From Homalodisca vitripennis (lineage: Eukaryota > Arthropoda > Insecta > Hemiptera > Cicadellidae): a DNA stretch of 64,000 nucleotides. The translations under genes were made by a program, and so were the position numbers. Under the pieces are notes generated by a model. The model made no database searches. It was not told the DNA's origin and saw only the letters and a program-made list of their open reading frames with translations. Positions 22,490-34,757 of the stretch are shown in pieces (the first letter of the stretch is position 1; each line of letters begins with the position of its first letter). The stretch covers positions 198,412,001 to 198,476,000 of the forward strand of contig NC_060207.1 in the NCBI RefSeq assembly GCF_021130785.1, written 5' to 3'.

Positions 22490-22675
22490 GATGACCGAAC
22501 AACAGAGTTATGCTAAATATAGAGTTGAGGCAGAAAGCCACAACACGCAAAAGCCGTTGTACCGAATGAAAGTTTAATCATGTGGTGGTGAGACACGTCA
22601 TGCAAGCTGTCAATCATTCAACAATAAACAGCTTCATCATTCACCGCCAGATCAGAAGCACGAGTACTTTAAATA
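22490..22675 (+). promoter_or_regulatory. Conserved non-coding island 3 with a PBX/MEIS-type site, block A copy
   Basis: About 90 bp (22564-22655) differ from 56488-56579 at about six positions. The shared core includes CATGTGGTGGTGAG, CATGCAAGCTGTCAATCATT and CAGCTTCATCATTCACCGCC. CTGTCAATCA at 22607-22616 is the reverse complement of TGATTGACAG, the composite Extradenticle/PBX plus Homothorax/MEIS-PREP binding consensus. Such islands are typical of enhancers of developmental genes, though no target gene is visible in the window. Confidence 0.55.
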
Positions 22676-23439
22676 TTAGGTGTGTAGACTGTTCTGTCCA
22701 GAGTCTGATATTTTCTCTATCCGAGGCCTGCAGTGGATAATATATCTTCCAATTTTAGCCTTTAATCGGAATTCTCTCATATTCTAAATTATTGAAATCT
22801 TCACTCCTATAATTGTCACCTTCTTTCTGTCCCATACTTACCTACAGTTCTGTGAATTGTAAGAGTTTAAAATTTGTTATTTAGAATAAATTTTATAAAT
22901 TTGATACATATTACTAATTATTATCATATCACTAAGGCTATATATTCCTTTTAGGATTGGAAAGAGTGATAATGAGATAAGCGGAATAATTTAAGTACAA
23001 TACCAATGACGATCTGCCAAAAAATAAGTTATTTCCAAACTAATAAATGTGTATAAAACGACTGCTGTGGTCCTGAATGTACTATTGGGTAAAATAGTAA
23101 ATATTTAAAGTATTGAACCAATAAATTCCCCAGTTAGCGAGCAAAAGCCAACACATGTATTGGATTCTTGTACGTGTCGCTCATCAGCAACACCTATAAA
23201 CGTAGAATCTCTGATATATCCTCCCTAGCATATCACTAAATGTTATGCTGCATATAAATTTTATCTATTTACCAATGGGAGATGTTTGGTGGCTCCATTT
23301 TAGACTCTCTCCTCTATTGTTTTAAACAGACAAGAAATTTCGATTTACGTTATCTTTAAACATTTTTGCGTTGGAATTATTCCAAATTCATTATTATGAT
23401 CTATTAGATGGCTTTATTAAAATCCTAACGTTCTCAGTT

Positions 23440-23770
23440 CGTCGCTCTTCAGAACTTCTGTTAATTCGTAAAAAATGACCCCAGACACTTGGAACATATT
23501 ATGTAGTTTCATCGTGGTCAAAGGGTCAAACAATTGTGTGGTCGTCCAACTGCCTGTCTGTGTATCGTCTGTGCAACAACACTCGTTAGAAAGGTCCTAG
23601 AGAATTAAAACCTAGTATATAGGTTCCGCTTGGTTCGATGAACCTTAGGGATTTCGTGATCAAAAGGTTCTGGTGTAATTCATCTGTAGTCTGTCTGGCC
23701 GTATTTGCCCTAAATCTTCCATTACGTCCTGTCGGTTACTTCGATATTCTGGTGCACAAGTTAAAAAAAA
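23440..23770. other. GC-richer segment, possible dispersed-repeat fragment
   Basis: The segment holds short-repeat wording common in insect mobile DNA (GTCCAACTGCCTGTCTGTGT, TTCCGCTTGGTTCGATGAAC). It has no counterpart that I can align in block B, so it may be an insertion. No terminal repeats or protein are visible. Confidence 0.3.
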
Positions 23771-26700
23771 AATAATTTATGGGCATTCCAGAAATTGCTA
23801 ATAAAATCAGACCTTTGCCAGGTCTTGAAACTGTAAGTACTTCACAATTATCATTCTTGTTAGATCATATCGTCTTCATCCCGTATGGTTTATTTGGCTG
23901 CAGCCGTAAATAACCTAGTCTTCCAACTCAAGCAGATAAAAGTTCACAGACCCATGATCACCAAGAGCTCCAGACTCTATGGTGACCAGATCACACACGA
24001 TGTGTTTGTGTGACAATGTAGGAGGTGGCAATATTGGCACAGTCGTAGATTATGTGATCATCACCGTTCAACATTTTAACTATAAGACAATAACATTTAG
24101 CATTATTTAACCGTCAGTCGTACACAGACTAACACAGTACAATTTATACAGGATAAAGCCACGTCACCAAGTAACACACAGCATCTTGAAGGAACCACCA
24201 TTAGTTTGGTAATATCTTTCAATCACGTAAATGATACTGTGTAGTTCTTAGAGATCAGCTCAACACTGATCATTAAACCTTACATTCGTTATGTCACTCA
24301 TCTTCGAGCAGGAATGTGTCGATCTTCAGGGAATAAAGAAATACTATTGTTATCAGATAAAACTTTTTTACCAGCCATAACTCACGTCCACGCTACATAA
24401 CATATTTTTTGTTATTGTTATATTACAATGCGCTGTAAATCTAAAGAGAGAGCTTTAAGAATAAACCTGAAATTTGTTTGTACTGAAGTATATTCTAAAT
24501 TAGCGCAATAAGGTAAAATCTTGTTTTCATTAGCTTAAAATAGTCACGAATAAACCATCCAATACATTGGAAATACTATTTAAACACTGTTATAAACCTA
24601 CCTTAATAAACAAAGCTATGAAGCTGGTGAAGTTTAACTAACAATGGCCATAAAGTAATCGAACCAGGTTGGCTCCCTTGATATTGTGTACGAGATTCTT
24701 CTGTAACTTGTAGAAAAAAAAGAGGAGGCACACTCTTCCACTTCTACTCGAAGCTGAAGTAAATGCGTTTCGACCAAAGTATTTATTTTTAAGCATAAGT
24801 ATGGACATTTTTTTAACCATGGTAAAATCAAAATCAATTATAGCAGCACATATCTTTTTGTGCTCTTGGTCAGTGTAGCAATAAAACTCAACTGTGGAAC
24901 CGAAAATAAATTAGACTAGGGGTTAATTTAAACTGCCGGAACTGACACATTTTGACTGCTTTAAATTTTCAGTCGTACCTAAATATACGTATTTTATTCA
25001 TTGAGACAAAAAACTCTAACTATGGCATATTAAATGTAATAACATCAATGTATTTCTAATGCCCACAGATGTACATAGTATTATTAAAATAGTTACTTTT
25101 TATATCCAGGAAGTTTATATGAAAGGTCTATTAAGTTTAATTTAGAAGCATTTTACTCGACCTGTATATTGTATCAAAAACTTGTATGTTAAACACGTAT
25201 GTCTTAAAATAAACCAAAAACTACGAGCAATTTTGTTTACATATTTACAGCTTTATGAAAGAACATGAAAAGGTATATTACTAGTGTTTTATAGTTCTTA
25301 TCCAAGAATGTTGTAAAAAACTATACCTACTTATAAGACGCAAACGATCTCTGAAAGCAACTATATATACTATTAATTAAGTTAAATATTTGATCTACTA
25401 CAAGGATATGTTGGTTTAGTCGTTAATTAATTATTTATGGAGTTCCATGCAACCCTTGCTAATTTATGGTGTCCTATCTCAGGGACCTGGCGTATATCAC
25501 TCGAATGCTTATCAGTTTCTAGTACATTAGCTCCCGGTTCTTGTGCCTACCAAACAACCTCTTCCAAACTACTAGTACAAACTACTGACTAGCCACCCCA
25601 CAAGGAATTATTGCTAATTTAGGTGAAACTAGGATTTTCCTAATAAATAGCAACTTCTTTTATAATTGTTCAGACATAAAAATGAATTAATCAATAAAAT
25701 AGCGTTTCTAGAATTTTTTATCGGACACATACATTTATTTCGGTTTGTACTCGTTTTATGGACAGCCGGTGTAACGGGTTATGAAACTGTTACGATGATA
25801 ATATTTAAAACTATATTATTATATAAATTTATGTTACTTCTATGTGTTATAAATTGGAATGATTTTTAGAAAAGTTAAATTAAGATACGATAAGGAATGT
25901 CTATATGGTTAAATTGACGAAAACTTTCTTGAAAGGAAAACAGAGTTTTTTCACGACTGCCAAAGTTTATGTTAAAAAAGAACGATGCTTTCGAGAATTA
26001 GGATGTACCCGATTATTCTTCATGTGTATAAAACCCAAGCATGCAAATATTAAGCATGTAGAAAAAGCTAACACACTTTCTCCTTTACCTAAAGGGCACT
26101 TATTAACCGTTCAGAAATCATCCGGTTGTCCTATCCTACCCCGTATGGCCACAAATAATGAATTACAGTTATAAAAAGAAATGAAATAACCTAATGTACC
26201 AACTTTGTATAGGTTGATCAAGATCTTATAAAAAAATTTAAACATTAAATATCACTTTTATATCCGATTTTAAAATTTATCAAACATAACTGCGCATATT
26301 ATAAACGCAATTTACAATTTCAATAAATTCCCCTTATACAGCAAAAACTTGGATTGTATTATAACCCGTTTTAAAATAGTAGTACAATACTACAAGTTTA
26401 TTAATGTATTCCATAAAAAATTAAGTTTATAACTTATTATAAAAAATATACATAACATTAAAAATATTATTCAAATCAAAATTAATTCTTTACTGATACA
26501 ATATTAAAGTATTTATATGCATTTATAAATAAAAAACTCACCATATAGGCTATGAGTATGAGTATATGAGCTCTCAGCATTAATGGTTTGAAAGCTTTTA
26601 ATATCTTGAATATTTTATATATCTTATAATCTTGAAACTCCAATAATATCTTTCTTGAATAGGAAAATCAACAAAATTTTAAAATCTCTATAACGTACGT

Positions 26701-28489
26701 GGAATGCTTCAGAAATTAAAAAGTCTCCTAAACTTGAAGTAACATATTATACTTTATACGAAAATACAATGCTGTTATAAAAACTAAATTGAAATTACCG
26801 TAGTATTTCTACCGTTTATCCACTATCGTAATTTGTTATAGATTAGTTTGAATTAGTACTTTAATATGAAAATATTGTCTCGATATCACTAGCTTAATTA
26901 TGTGATTACAAAATTATTTTTGCTTAGAACAACATAAGAGCTTTCACCCCTGAATCCAAGAATAAAAAATAAATATTTACAAATATTAAATATTTATATA
27001 AAGTCCATACTGCTGTTGACATATTCAATCGTTTTTCCAATTTACATTTATAGTTGATGTTAGGGATATATTCTAGGTTTAGCAATATCTAGTTATGGCA
27101 ATGTACCCTTTGGCGTAAAATATTGAACTCGACGTATGGCAACGGTGTTCAAACATTAAGTCAGATTAATTTCTTTGCTTAGTTTTTATTTTATGGAATG
27201 TGTTACCTTTTACACATATTACGTCTTGCATTAAAAAAATCAAAACTTTACAAACAATAATATTAATATTTTCGGCTATTCTTAAGATTTCACTCGAAAA
27301 GGAAGGATTTCATTCTACTACAATAACTATAATAATAATAATATGTGTTCAAAATAATCGTATATTATGTACGCAAAAGTTGTTGCACAGAAGTCTCAGC
27401 TGGATATCCAAACACTAAAGATTGTGTGTTTATTTTGTGTAAATTTCATTGACAATAACGTCCTAAGTAAGATAAATAGAAGTATTAGACACATTTAGCT
27501 TAAAATACGTAATTTTAAGAAATTGTACCTTATTAAGATTTTTTAATATTATAGTTTGAGCAAACTTGTTAAACAAAGACATTAACTGGTTTATTATATA
27601 ATAATAAATCATATTTTATACAAAAAATTCTAATAAAAACATACTAAATGCATAACTCTTTTTGTTTTAAAGTTGGAATAGGTTAATGTACACATTAAAA
27701 TAATCATCCCCTAAGAGTAACATATATCACAAAATATAACGAAATCGCCTTGTAAACTACTCATTGTTTAACACGTTAACGCGCACTGTGCACCACTCAG
27801 TAAGATAATTATAGTGTTTAATAGGGTGATGGGGCAGTACGAAAGTTCTGATGTGTGGCAGGTTGGATATGACCACACAGGTTTAAAGGCTTATAACTTT
27901 ATTAAAAACCTCCTTTATAGCATCGAACCCTTCCATTATTTGAGTTTTAATTCCCGTCACCTGCCTGAAACACTACGATGGAAAATGTTGTGGCTAAAAT
28001 AGTTATTAAACACAAAAGAAAAATTACTTAACCATGTGCTTGTTTATAATATTATTTAGTATTCGCCTACTAATAATTCACTTATATTTTAAATATTAGT
28101 AATATTAGTTTCTTGTAGCCAGAGGAAAAGTCCATATTCAATAAAATTTTGAATTACTTTCGTTGGATTTGAGATTTTTAGGATTCTTTCAGCTTTTGCA
28201 AAAGTTCATAGAGTATGAGATGCACGGAACTGTGTTAACTTAGAAAATTTATTTAGTCATTGATGTCCAAAATATAAGTATTTTAGTAAATAGGATTTGT
28301 ATATTTCTACGCTAAATGTGAAAGTGAAATAGGCTAAATATAACGCTTGTTGACTAAGTAGTATTAGAAGTTGGTTTACATTTACGTACACATTTTTTTC
28401 CTATGTTGCATCCGAAATTGACAACATTTAACAAAAATTGTACAAGCTAAATTATTATACTAACCTGTCCCCTTTATTGTTCTGTTAGG

Positions 28490-28870
28490 AAAAGAAGATG
28501 AGAAATTGCACTTATTCATAAAAGATCTTAGCGCTGTTTTCAGTGACAGGATATTCTGGATGGGTAAGGTTGGGGTAGGGAATGTCTTCTATCAAGAACC
28601 TTGAATGTTATGGGCATTTATCTCAATCATGTCCCGTTGGAAGAAGGAGAATCCAGCTTTGTACCACTCTCTCTAGTCAATGCAGGAAGGGGGTGGAACG
28701 CCAGTATTTGTAGGCTAGCAACCGCCTTAGGAAGTGGGGCAGCTAACACTTCGGAAACCCCAAAAACTCCAACAGTAATCTTCTGTAGTACACTAGACCT
28801 GTCCTCCTACGCCTGAAACTCAGTACCTCGACATTTGCGGTCACTGATGTGCCGCTCCTGGACATCCGTA
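28490..28870. other. GC-richer segment, possible coding relic
   Basis: About 380 bp are clearly less AT-rich than their surroundings. A plus-strand frame of about 70 codons (28601-28816) ends in a Ser/Thr/Pro-rich tail. I do not recognise the product. An old mobile-element or pseudogene fragment is possible. Confidence 0.25.
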
Positions 28871-30169
28871 AGGTTGCCCAGATTTAAGTAACACATCGGT
28901 TTGTACTCCTTATAGTATAGTATACGTATCATTGTATATTCAGATTATAGATTTGATTACTTGATTTCGTAATGTTTAATTTCCGATATTTAAGACTGAT
29001 TGTTTCGAGGAAATGGTAGGACAGATGTGAAACCATTTAATAAATTGGCCGGGCACACTAGACTTACCTAATTCAGCAATGAGTCAAACAAAATAGATAA
29101 GTGTATAAAACACTTTCATTTCAAACATTTTACAATCTATTATCATTATCCCTTTACAAATATGAATGTATCAGTAGCCCTGTTCACGTATTATCACCAA
29201 AAATAATCATTCTAACCTATTATCACCAAAAACTTACAGATGCTAAGATTTCTTAAGGCATTATCTAAGAAGAAGTAATATTTACGAACTAGCAATATAA
29301 CACAAAAATATACAAAGAGCAATATTTTCAATAATTCTTGTTTCATATTCTTAATAGTTTCAACTATAGATAGGTCTTAATTTACAATCAGTCATAAGCA
29401 AAAATACCTGTACCCCATACTATTATGATTTATCTTCATGTAAGTAAAACGAGATCATTTGTTAATTCGTTTGAATGTTAATAACACATTATTAATACCA
29501 CATTATTAATAAAAACCTCATATATTTACTGCATTCAATACAAAAAATCGTTTATCAATAGTTTAAAAATTCTTGATGTTAGAAAGGATAGAACATATTG
29601 CAAACGAGAAGAGAGTAAATAGCTGGATCACAGTAAAAGAATCGCTTCAACGTCTACATATAATATTGTTTTTATGTTTAGAATGGGATCTTGAAATGTT
29701 GTTTGCCAAATCTGTCAAAGGAGCTGTTAAAGAGCAATTTAGTTTCACGTAGAAAATCGTGGGATGGAAAGGATTGAACATATTTATATGTTAATTACAA
29801 TTGGAGACCGCATATTTGGTCCAATGGGTTTTATATTTTTCTTATTCACATCCCCTTTACGAAACAATTTGTTCTAGTTATACTATTAGCCCAAGTTCTG
29901 GAAATACCTAATGTTTCGTCATCTCTATGAGTTTTTTTCATTCTCTAATCAGGTAAACTCTGCATATGTAAATATCGTCATGACAAAGAAATACACTGGT
30001 AAATTTGAACCACTTTTTATTCCTTGATTGGGATGTATTTTTTTTATTTCAACACAAAACCTCAGATATGATAAAAATAATTCAAAATGATTACTGCATT
30101 ATTTTAGTATATTAATAACTTTTATATTTGTCTTTTGGGTAACTATTATTGCAATCAGAAAATCGTAGG

Positions 30170-30780
30170 ATAAATAAAATTTTTAACATACTACGAACCT
30201 TAACTCTTGTGAACATATCCTGAATATTTGTAAAAGTGGCAACCATGTTCTTGGGTTGATCAGTGCAAAATGTCGACAGTTCCTATCCCTCCGCGCTATT
30301 CGACATATCCGCACTATTACATCAGTCTGGTCAGACCTATACTGGAGCATTTTGGGACTGTTTTGAGTCCTCACCAGGTTGGCCAGTGTTCCGTTCTAGA
30401 CGCTGTGCAGAGGTCTCTCCTGAGACTCGTTGATGTAAGACTAGGATTTCGTTACATTGCGGAGAACCTGCACGAAATGGATTATCATCAGTTTTTTGCA
30501 TACCTATAGGCTCATAGAAGACCAATAGATCTTCAGGGGTTCCTCCATAGAGTCGTGAATAATCAGATTGACTGCCCAGAAATTCTTCAGTTGGTTCACT
30601 TCAATGTTTCCCGGCATATATTGCAGTACAATACCTCGTCTTCTGAGAAGAAGGAATGAAATCTGTGCTGACCTGAAATGTTTTGATTCTTCTGTTGAGA
30701 TTTTCAAGAAACGTGCACTCTCTTACATTCTTAGACAGATATATGCATGCTGTGTTAATTTAGGATTATTGTAATTGTGT
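30170..30780 (+). mobile_element. 3' fragment of a non-LTR retrotransposon (LINE), degenerate
   Basis: Pieces of a reverse transcriptase C-terminal region can be read on the plus strand with frameshifts. They include a CKSGNHVLGLISAKCRQF-like lead-in, then YISLVRPILEHFGTVLSPHQ, then LLRLVDVRLGFRY. A later frame gives LHRVVNNQIDCPEIL. These match the usual LINE pattern LVRxILEY...VWSPxQ...L..VQRRF and the downstream LLNNxIDCPELL block. No endonuclease or catalytic YADD part is present, so the copy is strongly 5'-truncated. It is a different family from the LINEs at 36-38 kb and 60.7 kb. Confidence 0.75.
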
Positions 30781-31090
30781 GTTTAATATTGTTAAAAAGT
30801 ACACATAAAACTTTTATCATAATAACACGCTATTTCTATGTGTGAGGTTAGAATAAAAATTCTTGCAATATAAAGAATATATACCACATATTTTTATATT
30901 TCTTCTCTATAAGTTGTATTAGTGTCCTACTCCGTGATATTTCTTTTAATAAAAATAACTTGATGTAAAAAAAATATATTTGTACTATGGATAGTATTAT
31001 AGTATCGTATATTGCATGAATACAGTGATAAACAATTATAACCCTTCATCATTATCCTCCTGTGGTAAGAAGCACGTTCCATTAGTCTTA

Positions 31091-33780
31091 TACACTAGTG
31101 CCATTGACAGTCAGAGTATCGCATTGTACAAGTCACCACAAAACAACAAGAGTTGGACCCTACGTCCACAATGGTTTCTTATAATATATCTGGAAATACG
31201 GTTATTTGTGTTCTGCTGACCCTTTTTTTATTTTATGAAGACGACTTTCGATTTTTAACCGTATGGCCTGATATGTCCTTCATATTCCATTAATATCAAG
31301 GTTTTTCATAGCTTAAAACTAAAGTAACACATTTACAAAATAAATACACATAAACAATAAAAGCTAAATTTTTCCTGCATATTTTACTGTAAACAGTTTT
31401 ACTGTATTTACTCGTCATATACAGATACGTTAAACTAATTTTTTTATTGAATATTTAATAGTTTTATGAAAGAAAAACCTATACCTTACAAAATACATAA
31501 ACAGTTTACTTGTTAAACGTGTGTTTTAAATTAGTCAAGTGGTATTAATTAACTTTATAAACACAATAATTAAAGAGTTGATTGAATTTGTTATTACTTG
31601 AATGATACTTTTTAGGGAAAGGAGTATTATAAAATAATTAACCGGGATACTCAGATTCGCACTAACAACGAATAATCTAAATTTTATACATAATACTTCA
31701 AGAAACATACTATAAGTGTATAAATTATAAACATTTTGTAAAAATGTATAACTCATTTATAAAGACAGAGCTAGGCTACTTGACCTATGTGCTTTAGAAT
31801 TAAAGAGTACAGAATCTATGAGGCCATAAATTTAATAACCTCAGAGTATTTCAATTCAATACAAACTCAATAACCTCAGATAAGGATATAGGAGTGAGAC
31901 TAAAACCCTTTAGTCAATTTTTCCATTGATGCTGATAATCCTAGAATGAAAATAGCTAAAACCCATAACTAAATTGATGCTTCGGTTCTAAGTGGCCCAG
32001 TTATTGTAAAAATAGAAAGGTTGAGTCCTTGGGAGAAGGCTGTTTGTTAGTTCATCTCCTCTTTAGTCTTTCTGTCATCTAAGCCCATCGGATTCTGAGC
32101 TTTTATTAATTTTTTTAAAGTTAGCTAATTATAGTCATGTACTGCACTTTGCATCGAAAGCACGTAAAAGCTCAATCCACCATCCAATAGCGTAATTCAT
32201 TAGTTACAATAATTATTTTCCTAGTTCTTATTTATCATTCATATAATTCTGTATTTTCTTTGCTTATTAAAAATATATTAGAAATTCTTTCCATAAGATT
32301 ATTACGTTTCAAATTGCAGATATGTATGTGAAAAATAATTAAGTACGGTTTACAAATCATTATATGTTAAAAAATTTTAAAGTAAACATATACAAATTAC
32401 AATGATTTAGTTAGTAGTATTATAATTCATTATTAAAAAGATAATTAAAATGTTGTTACCGTAGCATTGCTTGAGTAAATAATTTAAAATGCTTTCAAAT
32501 TTGAATATTTTGAATCTAGAGCATAAATATTTACACAATATAATTAGTTGAGGAAAATTGTTCGTTACGACGATAGAAACTGGTACATCACCAGTAAGCA
32601 AAACCCGGTGTCAACATTCTATAGTGATGTTTGGACAGTAAATTGGTACACGCTACGATCTGGATTGGTTTTAGTTCGAAAGGTCATAGCTTCCTTCCAT
32701 GAGTAAGAGTAAAAACGTAATTCTATCTAATTGTATATGTTATTGTTAATGTATTATACTATTATATAGTATTAATTAAAATTTGCGAGTATATGTAGTA
32801 AAGTAATTGATTTTTTATACTTTTGACAAGCTATCCACACATTTACTAGTTATTGATATTTTTTAAGCTTTTACCTAATATAAAAAACGTAAATATTAAG
32901 TTAATAACTACTTTGATATGAATAACTTGAATAGTAATTATGGTCACGTAATCCACGTTAAATGAAAAATACTTTAATTTTTTTCAAACCTTCTTCTACA
33001 TACAGCTATATGTTACAGGATGTTTCAAAACTCTTACTATAACATTTTATTATACTATTCTTACGATCCAGAAGAAACTAAATACAAACAATGATCACTT
33101 ATCATTTACTGCCTATCTGTCTTTATGCGATTTTTAAAGTAATTTTTTTAAATAATCAATCAACTTTTACCAGCCTTACATAAAAACCTTTATGTTGATA
33201 TGGTTATATTAATATATTTTATATATTAATGAAATCATTTTTGTCAAATTCGTAACATAAATTTAAATATAGTGGTGATTGAGTATATTTACATATCTAA
33301 AAACACAAATGTTAAAGAAATTAACCAAACTAGTTTATTGTATAAAACCTATTAAAAAAATCAAATGACAATTCTAGAGCTGTAATCGGATAAAAAATAA
33401 TTGAATTTTGCATTTTTAGACCAATCACAATTTTTTTAAACAAAGTAACAGTTTTAAATTAACAATCACATACAAGTAGACAAATTGTAAACAAATTTGT
33501 TAGACCATTCCTTCCATTTCGTCGTTTCCGTCTTTTAATCCAAAGGGATAATTGCCTAATATTTTTGGTGAGATATTTTAATCACCTTTATACATAATAT
33601 GTTAGAAATTAAAAAAATATGATGTTCCCATCTAATTTATCCTGCTATTTTGGTTTCAGTAAATTTATCCACAATTAATTCGCAAGCGTTGCCTTCAAGT
33701 AATGTAATATTCACCAAAGTAGTAAAGTTTATTCCTAATTCAATTGCAGACAAAATAATGTTATACTTTATTGTAGTATC
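31091..33780. other. AT-rich non-coding stretch
   Basis: No gene, RNA or mobile-element protein is recognised. The block B partner of this stretch would lie beyond the window end, so its conservation cannot be judged here. Confidence 0.5.
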
Positions 33781-33826
33781 ACTAATATAAAGGAATACAA
33801 CATTTTCCAATATAATATTTTATTTT

Positions 33827-33867
33827 GTGCAAGGCCTTTCTGAATCAAAGATTCCATCATCAGGCAC
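33827..33867 (-). ncRNA. Hammerhead ribozyme motif in the PLE 3' region
   Basis: Reading the minus strand, stem I strand GTGC (33867-33864) is followed by CTGATGA (33863-33857). Stem II pairs GAATC with GATTC around a TTT loop. GAAA (33840-33837) and a palindromic stem III AGG/CCT follow, then H17 = T and the second stem I strand GCAC (33830-33827). All invariant core boxes, CUGANGA and GAAA plus UH, are present and spaced correctly. Cleavage would fall between 33831 and 33830. Minimal hammerheads with a very short stem III are established in PLEs and are thought to act as dimers. Stem II has one bulged G. Confidence 0.7.
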
Positions 33868-33968
33868 TTCACAAATTATTAAATGTTTATATTTTTGTAA
33901 TAATAATTAATTAATTATAATAACCTATGGTAAACAATTTGGACGTATGGTTAGCCAGTATAAAATAT

Positions 33969-34320
33969 TTAATTAGAATTTAATTTAAATTTTTTTATAA
34001 ATTGAGATGAGAGTAAAACTGAATTTAGAATTGGTCCGTCCTCATTATTGATAAGTTTTTCTTGATTTGTGTTAATGTAAAATGTTTCCCAAGCATTTAA
34101 ATGAATTGTGTTAGTAACTTCTTTTAATAATCGTAAATTTTTATTAGAGATGGTGTGTCCAGATTCAATACAGTGATTCGCCACAGCAGATTTTTCATTT
34201 CTTCCATATTTTATATGTGCAAAGTGTTCTTTGAATCGTGTCTTAATGTTACTTTTAGTTTGGCCAATGCACAATTTATCACAGTCGTTGCATTTAATTT
34301 CATAAATTTGTTTTCGAATG
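33969..34320 (-). pseudogene. PLE GIY-YIG endonuclease domain relic
   Basis: The translation reads YEIKCNDCDKLCIGQTK, then RFKEHFAHIKYG, AVANHCIESGHTI, and NAWETFYI followed by KLINNEDGPILNS. These are the conserved parts of the C-terminal endonuclease of Penelope-like elements: CxxC, (Y)IGQT, R..EH, a His-Cys...His zinc-binding region, and the E...INxEDG block. The endonuclease nicks target DNA to prime reverse transcription. The YIG tyrosine is replaced by Cys (LCIGQT), and the open frame covers only the last 101 residues. Upstream frames are shifted, so no active protein is expected. Confidence 0.85.
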
Positions 34321-34499
34321 TGGTTTTGTCCTTGGGATTTCCTAATATTTCTGATAATTTGTTGTTTGTTTTATAAGTGATAGATTTTTTGTATGCTTTT
34401 TAAAGATTTTCTGCAATTGATTTGAAATGTTACTGTATGTTGTACAGATGAATTCTTGTTTATTATCTTGAAGTGGTAGTAATGTTGTTCTAGATTTTC

Positions 34500-34757
34500 T
34501 TAATTTTCTTTTGATTGATTTGTGAAGTATGTAGTCAATAAGTTGTGTGGTTTAACCGTTAAAAAAGCAATATTTTTTAAGTAGTTTAACTCTTTGTTGT
34601 AGTTATCGATAGATAGTGGAGTATTCAAAAGTCTGTAAATCATTGAGTTTAAACTAGCTCTTATTTGTTGAAGTGGATGGTTAGATTCGTTGACAATAAA
34701 TCTATTTATATGCGTCGGTTTCCTGTAAATGTCAACATAAACTCTCCAACCTATTTC
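34500..34757 (-). pseudogene. PLE reverse transcriptase C-terminal relic
   Basis: VYVDIYRKPTHINRFIV, then SNHPLQQIRASLNSMIYRLL, match the conserved region after the catalytic core of PLE reverse transcriptases (FxIYRKPTxTDRYI... SxHP...K...NSMIHRLL). The frame then shifts at about 34560, and a second frame continues with DYILHKSIKRKLRK. The catalytic palm is missing through 5' truncation, as is usual for insertions primed from the target site. Confidence 0.75.

Larger units (their letters stand above)
18770..31090. repeat. Paralogous block A (large old duplication, partner at 51.0-64.0 kb)
   Basis: Many anchors occur in the same order and orientation in block B. Examples are 18867/51173 (CAGGTGACCACGTTCAACAG type), 19380/51639 (TGTCCACCTGTTTTTGTTCC), 20100-20160/52310-52390, 20741/53869, 22080/55310, 22560/56480, 22720/57280, 25430/59570, 25490/59930, 27835/62035 and 31020/63940. 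The offset is 32-34 kb. Identity is high in islands and low between them. Block A carries its own 150-bp tandem array and a LINE fragment at 30.2 kb. Gene-free sequence between the anchors shows no exons that I recognise. Confidence 0.85.
33781..34757 (-). mobile_element. 5'-truncated Penelope-like element (PLE)
   Basis: On the minus strand the order is the end of a reverse transcriptase (VYVDIYRKPTHINRFIV, about 34750-34690), a linker, a GIY-YIG endonuclease region (34320-33969), a 3' untranslated part and a hammerhead-ribozyme fold (33867-33827). This order is that of endonuclease-bearing PLEs. Several frameshifts and stops between the RT tail and the endonuclease show that it is dead. The upstream limit near 34757 marks where PLE-like coding stops. 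The element probably ends near 33781. Confidence 0.8.

Noticed and set aside
25905..26174. 89-codon basic open frame
   Set aside because: No recognisable domain, no clear promoter or splice context, and the frame is not visible in the block B counterpart.
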